A DNA stretch of 36,285 nt from Nocardioides jensenii JCM 1364 = NBRC 14755 (GCF_001552535.1 NZ_BCRJ01000114.1:1-36285), one strand, 5' to 3'. Positions 26,988 to 34,257 are shown, numbered from the stretch's first letter. Notes: a model not told the origin generated them from the letters alone. Translations and numbers: made by a program.

Positions 26988-28190
26988 TCAGGCCTTCGCG
27001 GGGACCTTGATGATCAGGGCGTCGCCCTGACCGCCGCCGCCGCACAGGGCAGCCGCACCGGTGCCACCGCCGCGACGCTGGAGCTCGAGCGCGAGGTGCA
27101 GCACGATGCGGGCACCCGACATGCCGACCGGGTGGCCGATCGCGATCGCGCCGCCGTTGACGTTGACCTTGTCCTCGGAGACACCGAGCTGGCGGGCCGA
27201 CTCGATGCCCACGGCGGCGAACGCCTCGTTGAGCTCGAAGAGGTCGATGTCGCTGACCGCGATGCCCTGCTTCTCGGCGGCCTTCGCGATGGCGTTGGCC
27301 GGCTGCAGCTGCAGGGTGGAGTCGGGGCCGGCGACCTGGCCGCTGGCCCCGATCTCGGCGAGCCACTCGAGGCCGAGCTCCTCGGCCTTGGCCTTGCTCA
27401 TCACCACGACGGCAGCAGCGCCGTCGGAGATCTGCGACGAGGAGCCGGCGGTGATCGTGCCCGACTTGTCGAACGCGGGGCGCAGGCCACCCAGCGACTC
27501 GGCGGTGGTGTCGCCACGGATGCCTTCGTCCTGGCTGACCGTGACGTCACCCTTGCGCGAGGAGATCGTGACCGGCACGACCTCGTCGTCGAAGACGCCG
27601 TTCTTCCAGGCGGTCGCGGCGAGCTGGTGCGAGCGGGCCGAGAACTCGTCCTGCTCCTCGCGGCTCAGCTTGGTGCCGGCGGAGTTGCAGGACTCGGTCA
27701 GGTTGCCCATCGGCTGGTCGGTGAACTGGTCGTAGAGCGCGTCGTAGGCCATCGAGTCGACCAGCGAGACGTCGCCGTACTTGAAGCCCTCGCGGGACTT
27801 GGGCAACACGTGGGGAGCGTTGGTCATCGACTCCATGCCGCCGGCAACGACGATGTCGTGCTCGCCGGCGCGGATCAGCTGGTCGGCGAGGGCGATCGCG
27901 TTGATGCCGGAGAGACAGACCTTGTTGATCGTGATCGCCGGGACGTTCATCGGGATGCCGCCCTTGACCGAGGCCTGGCGGGCGGTGATCTGGCCGGCAC
28001 CGGCCTGGATGACGTGACCCATGATCACGTAGTCGACCTGGTCACCGGCAACGCCGGCCTTCTCCAGGGCCCCCTTGATGGCGACGCCGCCGAGGTCGGC
28101 AGCAGACAGGCTCTTGAGACCACCGAGGAGGCGGCCGACGGGCGTGCGCGCCCCAGCAACGATGACGGATCCGCCGGACGTGGACGACAT
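26988..28190 (-). CDS. Acetyl-CoA C-acetyltransferase (thiolase)
   Basis: Thiolase of 400 residues (EC 2.3.1.9 type) that condenses two acetyl-CoA to acetoacetyl-CoA or cleaves it. The nucleophile is C92 in N-K-V-C-L-S-G, the N-E-A-F-A segment is near 328-332, the His of G-H-P-V-G-M-S-G near 360, and the second catalytic Cys in C-G-G-G-G-Q-G-D-A near 385. Length is standard. ATG at 28190 has a strong AGGAGGAA 5 nt upstream. It is similar in position to M. tuberculosis fadA4, which also neighbours mce and the thioredoxin-fold gene (from memory). It supplies acetoacetyl-CoA, the precursor of crotonyl-CoA for the ccr product at the right edge. meaB follows without a gap. Confidence 0.95.
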   Translation of the reverse strand: MSSTSGGSVIVAGARTPVGRLLGGLKSLSAADLGGVAIKGALEKAGVAGDQVDYVIMGHVIQAGAGQITARQASVKGGIPMNVPAITINKVCLSGINAIALADQLIRAGEHDIVVAGGMESMTNAPHVLPKSREGFKYGDVSLVDSMAYDALYDQFTDQPMGNLTESCNSAGTKLSREEQDEFSARSHQLAATAWKNGVFDDEVVPVTISSRKGDVTVSQDEGIRGDTTAESLGGLRPAFDKSGTITAGSSSQISDGAAAVVVMSKAKAEELGLEWLAEIGASGQVAGPDSTLQLQPANAIAKAAEKQGIAVSDIDLFELNEAFAAVGIESARQLGVSEDKVNVNGGAIAIGHPVGMSGARIVLHLALELQRRGGGTGAAALCGGGGQGDALIIKVPAKA

Positions 28191-28230
28191 GATGGTTCCT
28201 CCTGCAGCTAACACGAATGGAATGCTTTCG

Positions 28231-28236
28231 AGCCTA
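28231..28236 (-). promoter_or_regulatory. -10 element TAGGCT for the thiolase-meaB operon
   Basis: TAGGCT on the minus strand predicts transcription from about 28224, a 34-nt leader and then the strong Shine-Dalgarno site before ATG 28190. The surrounding 178-bp gap also carries the promoter of the divergent methyltransferase. Confidence 0.4.
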
Positions 28237-28354
28237 TCCCTGCCAGTGCGGTGAGCAACATGTGTCCCGGATGTGGACGTCGTCACGTCCGTGGGCCGAC
28301 CACGCCCTCCGACTCGCCGACCGTCTGTCGCGGGCCACCACGAGGTTGCGGCTG

Positions 28355-28360
28355 TAGCGT
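28355..28360 (+). promoter_or_regulatory. Leaderless-type -10 element TAGCGT for the methyltransferase
   Basis: TAGCGT followed by 8 nt and the ATG at 28369, with no Shine-Dalgarno sequence. TTGCGG lies directly before it, but at the wrong spacing for a -35. Confidence 0.45.
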
Positions 28361-28368
28361 GCACAGGC

Positions 28369-29283
28369 ATGAGCGACTCCACTGCCCTCGTCGACAGCCT
28401 GATCGAGAACATCGCCGAGCAGTACCCCGTCCACCGGGGGTTCCTGGACCAGGCGATCGGGGGCGCCACGCCCGAGGAGCGGACCCGCCTCGACGGCTAC
28501 CTCCAGTTCTGCCAGGGCAAGGGCCTGCAGCTCGACTATCTGGCCGAGAGCTACCTGACGATCCTGGGTGACACCCTCGAGGAGCAGATCTACTTCCGGG
28601 AGCACGGCAGCTACCGGCACTCCACGTTCGCGGAGGTGGCCGAGTCCGTCTATCACGACCGCGACTACATGGACCGCTACATGTACGGCCTGGCCATCAC
28701 GAACTTCCTGTGGCCCAACCACGTCGAGATGGCCCGGTTGCTCCATCGCACGCTGCCACGCAACCGCTCGGGACGCTATCTCGAGGTCGGCCCCGGCCAC
28801 GGGTTCCTGCTCCTGGCCGCGATCGAGGTCGGCGCGTTCGACGAGTTCCTCGGTGTCGACCTGTCCGCGGCCAGTGTCGAGCAGACCCGCACGATCGTCG
28901 AGCACTTCCACCCCGAGGCACCGGCGAAGGTCGAGCTGCGCGACTTCCTCGAGGCCGAGGACCTCGAGCCCGGATCCTTCGACGCGGTCGTGATGGGCGA
29001 GGTGCTCGAGCACGTGGAGCAGCCCGAGGTGTTCCTGCGCCGGATCGCCGAGCTGGCCAAGGACGACGCCTACATCTTCATCACGACCTGCATCAACGCC
29101 CCGGCCGTCGACCACATCTACCTGTGGCGGACCACCGATGAGCTCGAGGACATGATCGTTGCCAGCGGTCTGACGATCGTCGAGCCGCTGCGCCTCCCCT
29201 ACGAGGGCAAGACGCTCGAGGAGTCCCGCGAGCAGGACCTCCCGATCAACGTGGCCTACGTGCTGGCCCGGACCGGCGCCTGA
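28369..29283 (+). CDS. Class I SAM-dependent methyltransferase
   Basis: Protein of 304 residues. A helical N-terminal region of about 125 residues precedes a Rossmann methyltransferase domain: motif I L-E-V-G-P-G-H-G-F at about 138-146, acidic V-D-L-S at the end of strand 2, and E-V-L-E-H-V near 210 (Methyltransf_11 style). The substrate is unknown. The N-terminal part with Y-H-D-R-D-Y-M-D-R-Y-M-Y could be a substrate lid. It ends with TGA directly abutting the stop of the minus-strand VOC gene (29283/29284), i.e. at the tail of the acylation operon. It could methylate the same cargo or polymer, but it is on the opposite strand with its own promoter, so the link is only positional. Confidence 0.85.
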   Translation: MSDSTALVDSLIENIAEQYPVHRGFLDQAIGGATPEERTRLDGYLQFCQGKGLQLDYLAESYLTILGDTLEEQIYFREHGSYRHSTFAEVAESVYHDRDYMDRYMYGLAITNFLWPNHVEMARLLHRTLPRNRSGRYLEVGPGHGFLLLAAIEVGAFDEFLGVDLSAASVEQTRTIVEHFHPEAPAKVELRDFLEAEDLEPGSFDAVVMGEVLEHVEQPEVFLRRIAELAKDDAYIFITTCINAPAVDHIYLWRTTDELEDMIVASGLTIVEPLRLPYEGKTLEESREQDLPINVAYVLARTGA

Positions 29284-29712
29284 TCAGCGTTTCGCACCCA
29301 TCAGCTCCACGACCAGACCGCCGCGACGCTGCACGAACGCGACCGTCGAGTCGAAGGTGACGGCGTACGTCGGCGGCACCAGCAGCATCGCGTCGTTCTC
29401 GATCTCCCGGGCCAGCGACGCGTCCAGGTCGTCGACCCAGAAGCACAGGTGATCGAGCCCGCCGCCGCGCTTGAGCCGAGCGGTGAGCGGAGACTCGGCG
29501 TCGGCCAGGGGCGCCACGAGCTCGACGTCGACCCCCTCCGGCAACCGGATCAGCACACAGGTGACGTGGAGCTGGTGGTCGTCGGTGGGCCCCAGCAGCA
29601 CCTCTCCCCCGGCGTCGACGAAGCGCCGGATGCCGGGCTCCATCTTGGGTACGACGAACCCGACGTGATGCAGACCGGGTCCAGTCGTCTCGTCGCCTCC
29701 GATCGCCGGCAT
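29284..29712 (-). CDS. VOC-superfamily (methylmalonyl-CoA epimerase-like) protein of the acylation operon
   Basis: Vicinal-oxygen-chelate fold protein of 142 residues with two beta-alpha-beta-beta-beta modules. Candidate metal ligands are H15/H16 in L-H-H-V-G, His in L-D-H-L-C-F near 87, and Glu of V-V-E-L-M near the C-terminus. The layout is that of methylmalonyl-CoA epimerases, but sequence similarity to the bona fide epimerase at 34342 is low. The ATG overlaps the stop of the microprotein gene (TGATG), so it is the last gene of the ACP-FkbH-MBOAT-SGNH operon. A role in epimerising the alpha-carbon of a thioester-bound hydroxyacyl group is possible; that is inference from fold and context. 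Confidence 0.82.
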   Translation of the reverse strand: MPAIGGDETTGPGLHHVGFVVPKMEPGIRRFVDAGGEVLLGPTDDHQLHVTCVLIRLPEGVDVELVAPLADAESPLTARLKRGGGLDHLCFWVDDLDASLAREIENDAMLLVPPTYAVTFDSTVAFVQRRGGLVVELMGAKR

Positions 29713-29870
29713 CAGTAGCCGCCGTACACGAAGCGGATGGCGTCGCTCGACGCCCAGGCGACCAGCACCAGAATCGCGGCCAGGCCCAGGCCGATGAGCA
29801 GTTCGACGCCCAGCCTGACGGGCAGCCCGGCGGGACGCCGGGGCTCGGTGGTCGACTCTTCGGTTCGCAC
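29712..29870 (-). CDS. 52-residue DltX-like microprotein with C-terminal F-V-Y-G-G-Y (candidate acyl shuttle)
   Basis: Single-pass membrane microprotein. The N-terminal 20 residues are charged (T-E-E-S-T-T-E-P-R-R), a helix spans about 20-40 (G-V-E-L-L-I-G-L-G-L-A-A-I-L-V-L-V-A-W-A), and the short C-terminal tail S-S-D-A-I-R-F-V-Y-G-G-Y should face outside by the positive-inside rule. It resembles DltX, whose C-terminal aromatic hexapeptide carries a Tyr that receives the acyl group from DltB and hands it to DltD (established for Dlt). Here Tyr49 would be the acceptor. GTG 29870 has AGGGAG 7 nt upstream; GTG 29876 overlaps the SGNH stop (GTGA) and is possible. Its stop overlaps the VOC start (TGATG). 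Position next to the MBOAT and SGNH genes fits the role. Confidence 0.75.
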   Translation of the reverse strand: MRTEESTTEPRRPAGLPVRLGVELLIGLGLAAILVLVAWASSDAIRFVYGGY

Positions 29871-29872
29871 GG

Positions 29873-31069
29873 TCACTCTCCCTTGCATGCGGGGTCTCGA
29901 CCCCATTCCGTCAGCAGTCGGCACAGGTCACTGGTGAGCACCCGGGTCACGGGACGCGGGTCGTACACGTGCACCAGGTCCTCGTACTTGGTGTCCTCGA
30001 CCCGGTCCTGAAGTCCCTGCGGGTCGAAGACCACGTGCTGGTCGGTCTCGCCCTCCGCTGCGTCGGCCAGCTGGTCCCTGAGCTCGTCGACGTACCGGTG
30101 GACCCTGGGCATCTTGTAGGCCTGCGACGCGATGGGCGGCAGGTAGAAGTAGGCGTCGACACCGGCCTTGTGCACGATCTTCAGCATCTGGCGCAGCACC
30201 GCCCTGTTGAACGACGACTTCGACCTGATCTCGCGCAGGAGCAGGTTGAACTGGGACCCGGTGACGGAGTCGGTGCTCCGCGATATCTCGTCGTGCTCGA
30301 AGAAGAAGTCGACCGGCCGTCGTGCGGCGAGCTCGCCCAGCTCGGTCAGCGGCGGCTCTTCGGCACCCTTCACCTCGTCCAGGAAGGAGAACCCGTCGGT
30401 CTTCGACTTCATCTCCAGGCCCCAGTGGAAGCGATCGAAGATCGGCCTGCTGACCTCGGCGAGGGCCTGCCAGCCCACGTCGCCGGGGCTGACCAGGGAG
30501 GCGACCACGGGCCACATCGAGGGTGTGGTGCGGCTGTTCTTGGCCAGCATCCCGTCGAGGTAGCCCCACTGCTGGACCGCGCTGTCGTTCATCACCCACA
30601 CCGGGTTCAGGCTGATCACGACCACGTCGGGCTTCGACGCCAGGGCACGGGTCAGGGCGCTCAGCTGGTCGACGAGCCGGATCGCGTTCATGTAGTAGAT
30701 GTCGGTCGTCACCCGTTTCCCGTCGACACTGCCGATCTTGGTGGTGACCTTGGCCGGAATGAGTCCCCCGTGCTTGCGACCCTTGCCCAACATCTCGGAC
30801 CCACCGATCCAGGCCATCCGGAACGCCTTGGGATGCGGGGGCGGGTTGAACCCGCGCGTGTCACCGAACGGGAGTGCCACGTTGCGCGCGTGACGGGTCG
30901 CCAGCCGGTTGTACGGCGCATCCGCGATGCTCGCCGGACGCGCAGGAACAACCAGCGAGGCCAGCAACAGACCACCGACGGTGAACACCGCGATACGCGC
31001 GACCGACCACCTGGTCGGCGCGTAGCCGACCACGTGGCGCAGCCACTCGAGCAGGCGGTCAGCGATCAT
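29873..31069 (-). CDS. Membrane-anchored SGNH (DltD/AlgJ-like) acyltransferase
   Basis: Protein of 398 residues with one N-terminal helix (about 24-42: I-A-V-F-T-V-G-G-L-L-L-A-S-L-V-V) and a large domain expected outside the membrane. The SGNH nucleophile is S91 in W-I-G-G-S-E-M, resembling the G-S-S-E/G-S-E block of DltD and AlgJ families, and the C-terminal dyad D364-x-x-H367 lies in Y-E-D-L-V-H. P-D-V-V-V-I-S-L-N-P-V-W near 147-158 supplies the next block. By analogy it takes an acyl group delivered by the MBOAT and transfers it to a polymer hydroxyl. ATG 31069 overlaps the MBOAT stop (ATGA). Acceptor polymer unknown. Confidence 0.83.
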   Translation of the reverse strand: MIADRLLEWLRHVVGYAPTRWSVARIAVFTVGGLLLASLVVPARPASIADAPYNRLATRHARNVALPFGDTRGFNPPPHPKAFRMAWIGGSEMLGKGRKHGGLIPAKVTTKIGSVDGKRVTTDIYYMNAIRLVDQLSALTRALASKPDVVVISLNPVWVMNDSAVQQWGYLDGMLAKNSRTTPSMWPVVASLVSPGDVGWQALAEVSRPIFDRFHWGLEMKSKTDGFSFLDEVKGAEEPPLTELGELAARRPVDFFFEHDEISRSTDSVTGSQFNLLLREIRSKSSFNRAVLRQMLKIVHKAGVDAYFYLPPIASQAYKMPRVHRYVDELRDQLADAAEGETDQHVVFDPQGLQDRVEDTKYEDLVHVYDPRPVTRVLTSDLCRLLTEWGRDPACKGE

Positions 31070-32283
31070 GAGAACAGCCTGCCGTAGAAGTCCGGAAGTG
31101 TGGCGAGTTCCAGGCTCAGCAGCGGCAGGCTGAGCAGGAAGTAGCCGAAGAACACGACGTTCGCGCCGACCCGCCGGGCCAGGGACCGGTCGGCGGACAC
31201 CGGACGACTGGCCACCCACCGGCGGTGCGCGATCAGCCCGACCGAGTGGTAGACGCCGAAGATCACCAGCGGAACGCTCACGTCGTGCCACAGCGCGATC
31301 ACCATCATGGTGGCCGCGATGGCGACGTACTGGGTGCGGGCTCGCATGCCGCCCATGGGCACGAAGACGTTGCGCTGCGCGAACCTGGTCAGGCTCATGT
31401 GCCAGCTGTTCCAGAAGTCCTGCGGGTTCGTCTTCAGGTAGGGGTTGTTGAAGTTCGGTGCCAGTCGGTAGCCGAAGATGCGGGCGCATCCGATGGCCAT
31501 GTCGGAGAAACCCGAGAAGTTGAAGAAGAAGTACCAGGCATACATCGCCAGCTCCAGCCAGTACTCCAGCGGTGAGCCGTCACGGGTCTCCAGGGCGAAG
31601 ACTCCCTGGCTGCCGCGCAGGAGGTAGGCCGCGCCGAACACCTTGACCGCCCCCAGCGCGATCGTGAGCAGCCCGCTCAGTGTGTCCTGGGGGTCCCATC
31701 TCGTGCGCCGGGTCAGGCCCTCCTCGATCTCGGTGTACTCGATCACCGGGCCGATCACCAGCACCGACGGGAAGAACGCGAAGGCGAACTGTCGTAGCGG
31801 GCTGAGCGGTTCCACGATCTCGAGGCGCACCTTGATCAGCTGGTCGATCGCCCGGAACGTCGCGAAGCTGAGACCGATGGGGAGGATCAGGCTGCGTACC
31901 CGGTCGATCGCGCCGGTCCAGGGGTTGAGCCACGTGACCAGCTCGTGGAAGCGCTCGTTGAAGTCCGGCACCGCCCACTCGGGAAACAGCTTCCAGGCCA
32001 GCATCGGCGTCAGGGCGAGGCCGATCAGCAGGGTGGTCCAGACCCAGCTCGCCCGCCGGTCCCGGAACAGGGTGGCGGCATGCTGCAGTCCGTAGACCAG
32101 CAGCCAGAAGATCACGAAGAAGAGCAGCAGCCGCGGCGCGATCAGGAAAGTCAGATAGCTGCCGGTGAGCCCGAGCACGAGCTGGCGCGCCCAGGCCCAC
32201 GGCACGAGGTAGTAGATCGGCACGACCACGGCCATGAGGACGAGCAGGTCCGAGAAGTAGACGAACGGGTCGGTGTCAAGCAT
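31066..32283 (-). CDS. MBOAT-family membrane-bound O-acyltransferase (DltB/AlgI-like)
   Basis: Polytopic membrane protein of 405 residues with about 10-11 helices. MBOAT signatures are present: W291-N-S-W-H295-M-S-L in the conserved loop, F-N-F-S-G-F-S-D-M-A-I-G near 244-255, N-F-N-N-P-Y-L near 277-283, and the catalytic histidine H333 in L-W-H-D. It should accept an acyl group from the carrier protein at the inner face and pass it outward. The C-terminus reads D-F-Y-G-R-L-F-S, not the F-x-Y-F-x-F-like tail that other MBOATs carry as a built-in shuttle, consistent with a separate shuttle microprotein in this operon. ATG 32283 overlaps the FkbH stop by 8 nt. Confidence 0.92.
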   Translation of the reverse strand: MLDTDPFVYFSDLLVLMAVVVPIYYLVPWAWARQLVLGLTGSYLTFLIAPRLLLFFVIFWLLVYGLQHAATLFRDRRASWVWTTLLIGLALTPMLAWKLFPEWAVPDFNERFHELVTWLNPWTGAIDRVRSLILPIGLSFATFRAIDQLIKVRLEIVEPLSPLRQFAFAFFPSVLVIGPVIEYTEIEEGLTRRTRWDPQDTLSGLLTIALGAVKVFGAAYLLRGSQGVFALETRDGSPLEYWLELAMYAWYFFFNFSGFSDMAIGCARIFGYRLAPNFNNPYLKTNPQDFWNSWHMSLTRFAQRNVFVPMGGMRARTQYVAIAATMMVIALWHDVSVPLVIFGVYHSVGLIAHRRWVASRPVSADRSLARRVGANVVFFGYFLLSLPLLSLELATLPDFYGRLFS

Positions 32284-33973
32284 CGCGGAGCACCGTCACG
32301 TGCTCGGCCTCGAGCGCGAGCGGCAGCCGGGCGTCGTACTCACCCTCCCCGATCTCCCGGAATCCCCGGTCGGTGTAGAAGGTCGCCACCTGGCCGTTCT
32401 TCGGACTGGGCCGGTAGCGGCCGCGCACGGTCGACGCCCCCGCCACCGCTGCGTCCTCGGCGATGCCCTGCAGGATCGCGTCCTCGACGCCTCGGCGCAG
32501 CACCCGGCAGCTCATCAGCAAGGTGTCGACGGTCCAGCGGGTGGCGCCGCACTCCACGACGGCCACCGCCACGAGCCCGTAGCCGCCGAACCTGTCGCTC
32601 ACCTCGGCCGCGTAGACACGGTGCGACGCCGAGGCCACCAGGGCCGCCACCTCGGCATCGTCGCGACGCACGGTGGTCAGGTTGAACTGGTTGGTCTTGT
32701 TGATCAGCTGTGCCACCCGCGCGACATGGGCCTCGGTCGGCTCGAAGAGCCGGACCGTGAGCGCCAGCGACGCGAGGAAGTCGGCGTGGGAGGGTGCCTC
32801 CGCCGCAGCGGAGCGGCGTTCCGCCTCGACCTGGAACATCCCGGTGCGCTCCCGGTCCTCGCTCGAGACCCGGGCGAACCGGAAGCCGGTCAGGGTGGCG
32901 GTGAGCTCGGCGATCTCCGAGGGCTCGTCGCTGACCTTGACGACCCGGACTCCGGGGAGCCGCTGGCGCACTTCCTCGAGCTCGACGTCGTTGTCGTCGA
33001 TGAACACGAAGCTGTCGACGGACAGGTTGAGCTCGTCGGCGATGCTGCGGATGTTGTCGGCCTTGCTGTCCCAGTTGACCCGCCGAGCGGCGAAGCTGGC
33101 ACGACCCAGGACCATGTCACCCGACCGGCTGTCGAAGACCTCGTCGACGTCCGATTCGTTGTTCTTGCTGACCAGGGCCAAGACCGCACCGTTGGCTGCC
33201 TGGTAGGCCAACCCCTGCTGGAGCGCCCGGAAGCCGCTGCCCGGAAAACTGTCACCGACAACGATCCCGGCCGCACCGTCCTCGCCCACGATGCCACCCC
33301 ACAGGGTGTTGTCGGCGTCGACGGCGAGGACCTTGGGGACGGGACGCCCGAGCCCGGCCAGGGCCTCGCCGACCAGCGTGCCCAGGGCTCGGGAGAACTC
33401 ACCGGTGAACGGCTGGTGGTACATCAGGTCGTTGCGCGTGTCGTGGGCCCGCTCCGTCCCGTGCCGACGCTCGAGGGCGCACAGGTCGACCAGTGTCACC
33501 GGAGCAGCGCCGATGCCGTCGAGGAACGCCGCAACCAGTTGGCCGTGCAGCACGGTCACCCGGATGCTGCTGCGGGTGTCGAGCGGATCGAGCCACGCGA
33601 GATGCGGCACAGGTGGGACCGTCGCCACCACGGGCACCCCACCCGCCGCGACCTGACCGACCAGCGCGCCGAGCTGGCGTACGTCGTCCGTGAGCTCGGT
33701 CGGTTCACCGGAGTCGACCAGCCACGCCGTGAGCGCGGACCCGAAGAGGTCCTCGATGCGCCACATCACCAGCAACCGGTCCGGCGGTCGGTCGAAGCTC
33801 GAGCCCGGGTCCATCAGGGTCTGGTGGACCTGGTTGTAGTCGGCCACGACCACCTCGGCGTCAGCGCCCGCTCCTCCGGCCGCCTCGATGGCTGCCAGCA
33901 GCGGTCTGATCAGCGGCTGGGCTGTGAACGTCGCGGTCAGGCCGATCAGCGTGCGTTGCGGCTGAGACGTCAC
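32276..33973 (-). CDS. FkbH-family HAD-type glyceryl-ACP synthase
   Basis: Three-part protein of 565 residues. The N-terminal part (about 1-200) starts G-L-T-A-T-F-T-A-Q-P-L, typical for FkbH relatives. The HAD-IIIC domain has V-D219-A-D221-N-T-L-W-G-G, V-S-K-N-N-E-S-D (second motif) and F-I-D-D-N-D (metal). The C-terminal GNAT-like domain (about 410-565) holds K-T-N-Q-F-N-L-T-T and Y-G-L-V-A-V. Characterised FkbH proteins dephosphorylate 1,3-bisphosphoglycerate and load D-glyceryl on an ACP, feeding methoxymalonyl-ACP or tetronate synthesis. No FkbI or FkbK partner for methoxymalonate is present here. GTG 33973 lies 7 nt after the ACP stop; an in-frame upstream start (34006) would overlap the ACP gene. 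In this operon it replaces DltA as supplier of the cargo. Confidence 0.92.
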   Translation of the reverse strand: MTSQPQRTLIGLTATFTAQPLIRPLLAAIEAAGGAGADAEVVVADYNQVHQTLMDPGSSFDRPPDRLLVMWRIEDLFGSALTAWLVDSGEPTELTDDVRQLGALVGQVAAGGVPVVATVPPVPHLAWLDPLDTRSSIRVTVLHGQLVAAFLDGIGAAPVTLVDLCALERRHGTERAHDTRNDLMYHQPFTGEFSRALGTLVGEALAGLGRPVPKVLAVDADNTLWGGIVGEDGAAGIVVGDSFPGSGFRALQQGLAYQAANGAVLALVSKNNESDVDEVFDSRSGDMVLGRASFAARRVNWDSKADNIRSIADELNLSVDSFVFIDDNDVELEEVRQRLPGVRVVKVSDEPSEIAELTATLTGFRFARVSSEDRERTGMFQVEAERRSAAAEAPSHADFLASLALTVRLFEPTEAHVARVAQLINKTNQFNLTTVRRDDAEVAALVASASHRVYAAEVSDRFGGYGLVAVAVVECGATRWTVDTLLMSCRVLRRGVEDAILQGIAEDAAVAGASTVRGRYRPSPKNGQVATFYTDRGFREIGEGEYDARLPLALEAEHVTVLRDA

Positions 33974-33980
33974 GTGGCGC

Positions 33981-34217
33981 TCAGATGCCCTCGACACCCT
34001 TGCCACGCAGGACTGAACGCGCCAGCCCGATGGAGCGCATCTTCATGATCTCGGCAACCTTGAGCCGCACGTCGAACTCGTCCTCGATCAGCGTCACCAT
34101 CTCCATGGCGGCCAACGAGTCCCAGGCGGTGGTGTTGCTCGGACTGATGTCGTCGTGCAGTTCGTCGGCCGAGATGGACAGGCCCACTGAGAACACTTCG
34201 AGCAAACGGTCTGACAT
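33981..34217 (-). CDS. Acyl carrier protein of the acylation operon
   Basis: ACP of 78 residues with the phosphopantetheine site D33-S34-L in T-A-W-D-S-L-A-A-M-E, an acidic helix II-III region (L-I-E-D-E-F-D-V) and normal four-helix length. It would need a 4'-phosphopantetheinyl transferase from elsewhere. ATG at 34217 has AGGGG about 8-12 nt upstream. It is the first gene of the operon and is followed 7 nt later by the FkbH-family gene, whose products in other systems load glyceryl onto exactly this type of discrete ACP. It is the functional counterpart of DltC here. It is divergent from the methylmalonyl-CoA epimerase. Confidence 0.92.
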   Translation of the reverse strand: MSDRLLEVFSVGLSISADELHDDISPSNTTAWDSLAAMEMVTLIEDEFDVRLKVAEIMKMRSIGLARSVLRGKGVEGI

Positions 34218-34257
34218 GTGGACTTCCCCTGGAGTCGTACGGGCCCTGAGCGCGGCC

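Noticed and set aside
31066..31095. MBOAT C-terminus D-F-Y-G-R-L-F-S as its own fused acyl-shuttle motif
   Set aside because: The Tyr is in the second position and the tail does not end in the F-x-Y-x-x-aromatic pattern, while the nearby microprotein tail does. Kept as a fallback only.
33974..34006. Upstream start of the FkbH-family gene at 34006
   Set aside because: It would overlap the end of the ACP gene by 26 nt and adds residues without homology. GTG 33973 lies 7 nt after the ACP stop.
29284..34217. FkbH and ACP as part of a polyketide (methoxymalonyl or tetronate) cluster
   Set aside because: No ketosynthase, FkbI-type acyl-CoA dehydrogenase, FkbK-type dehydrogenase or tetronate synthase is present. 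The partners are instead MBOAT, SGNH and a shuttle-like microprotein.
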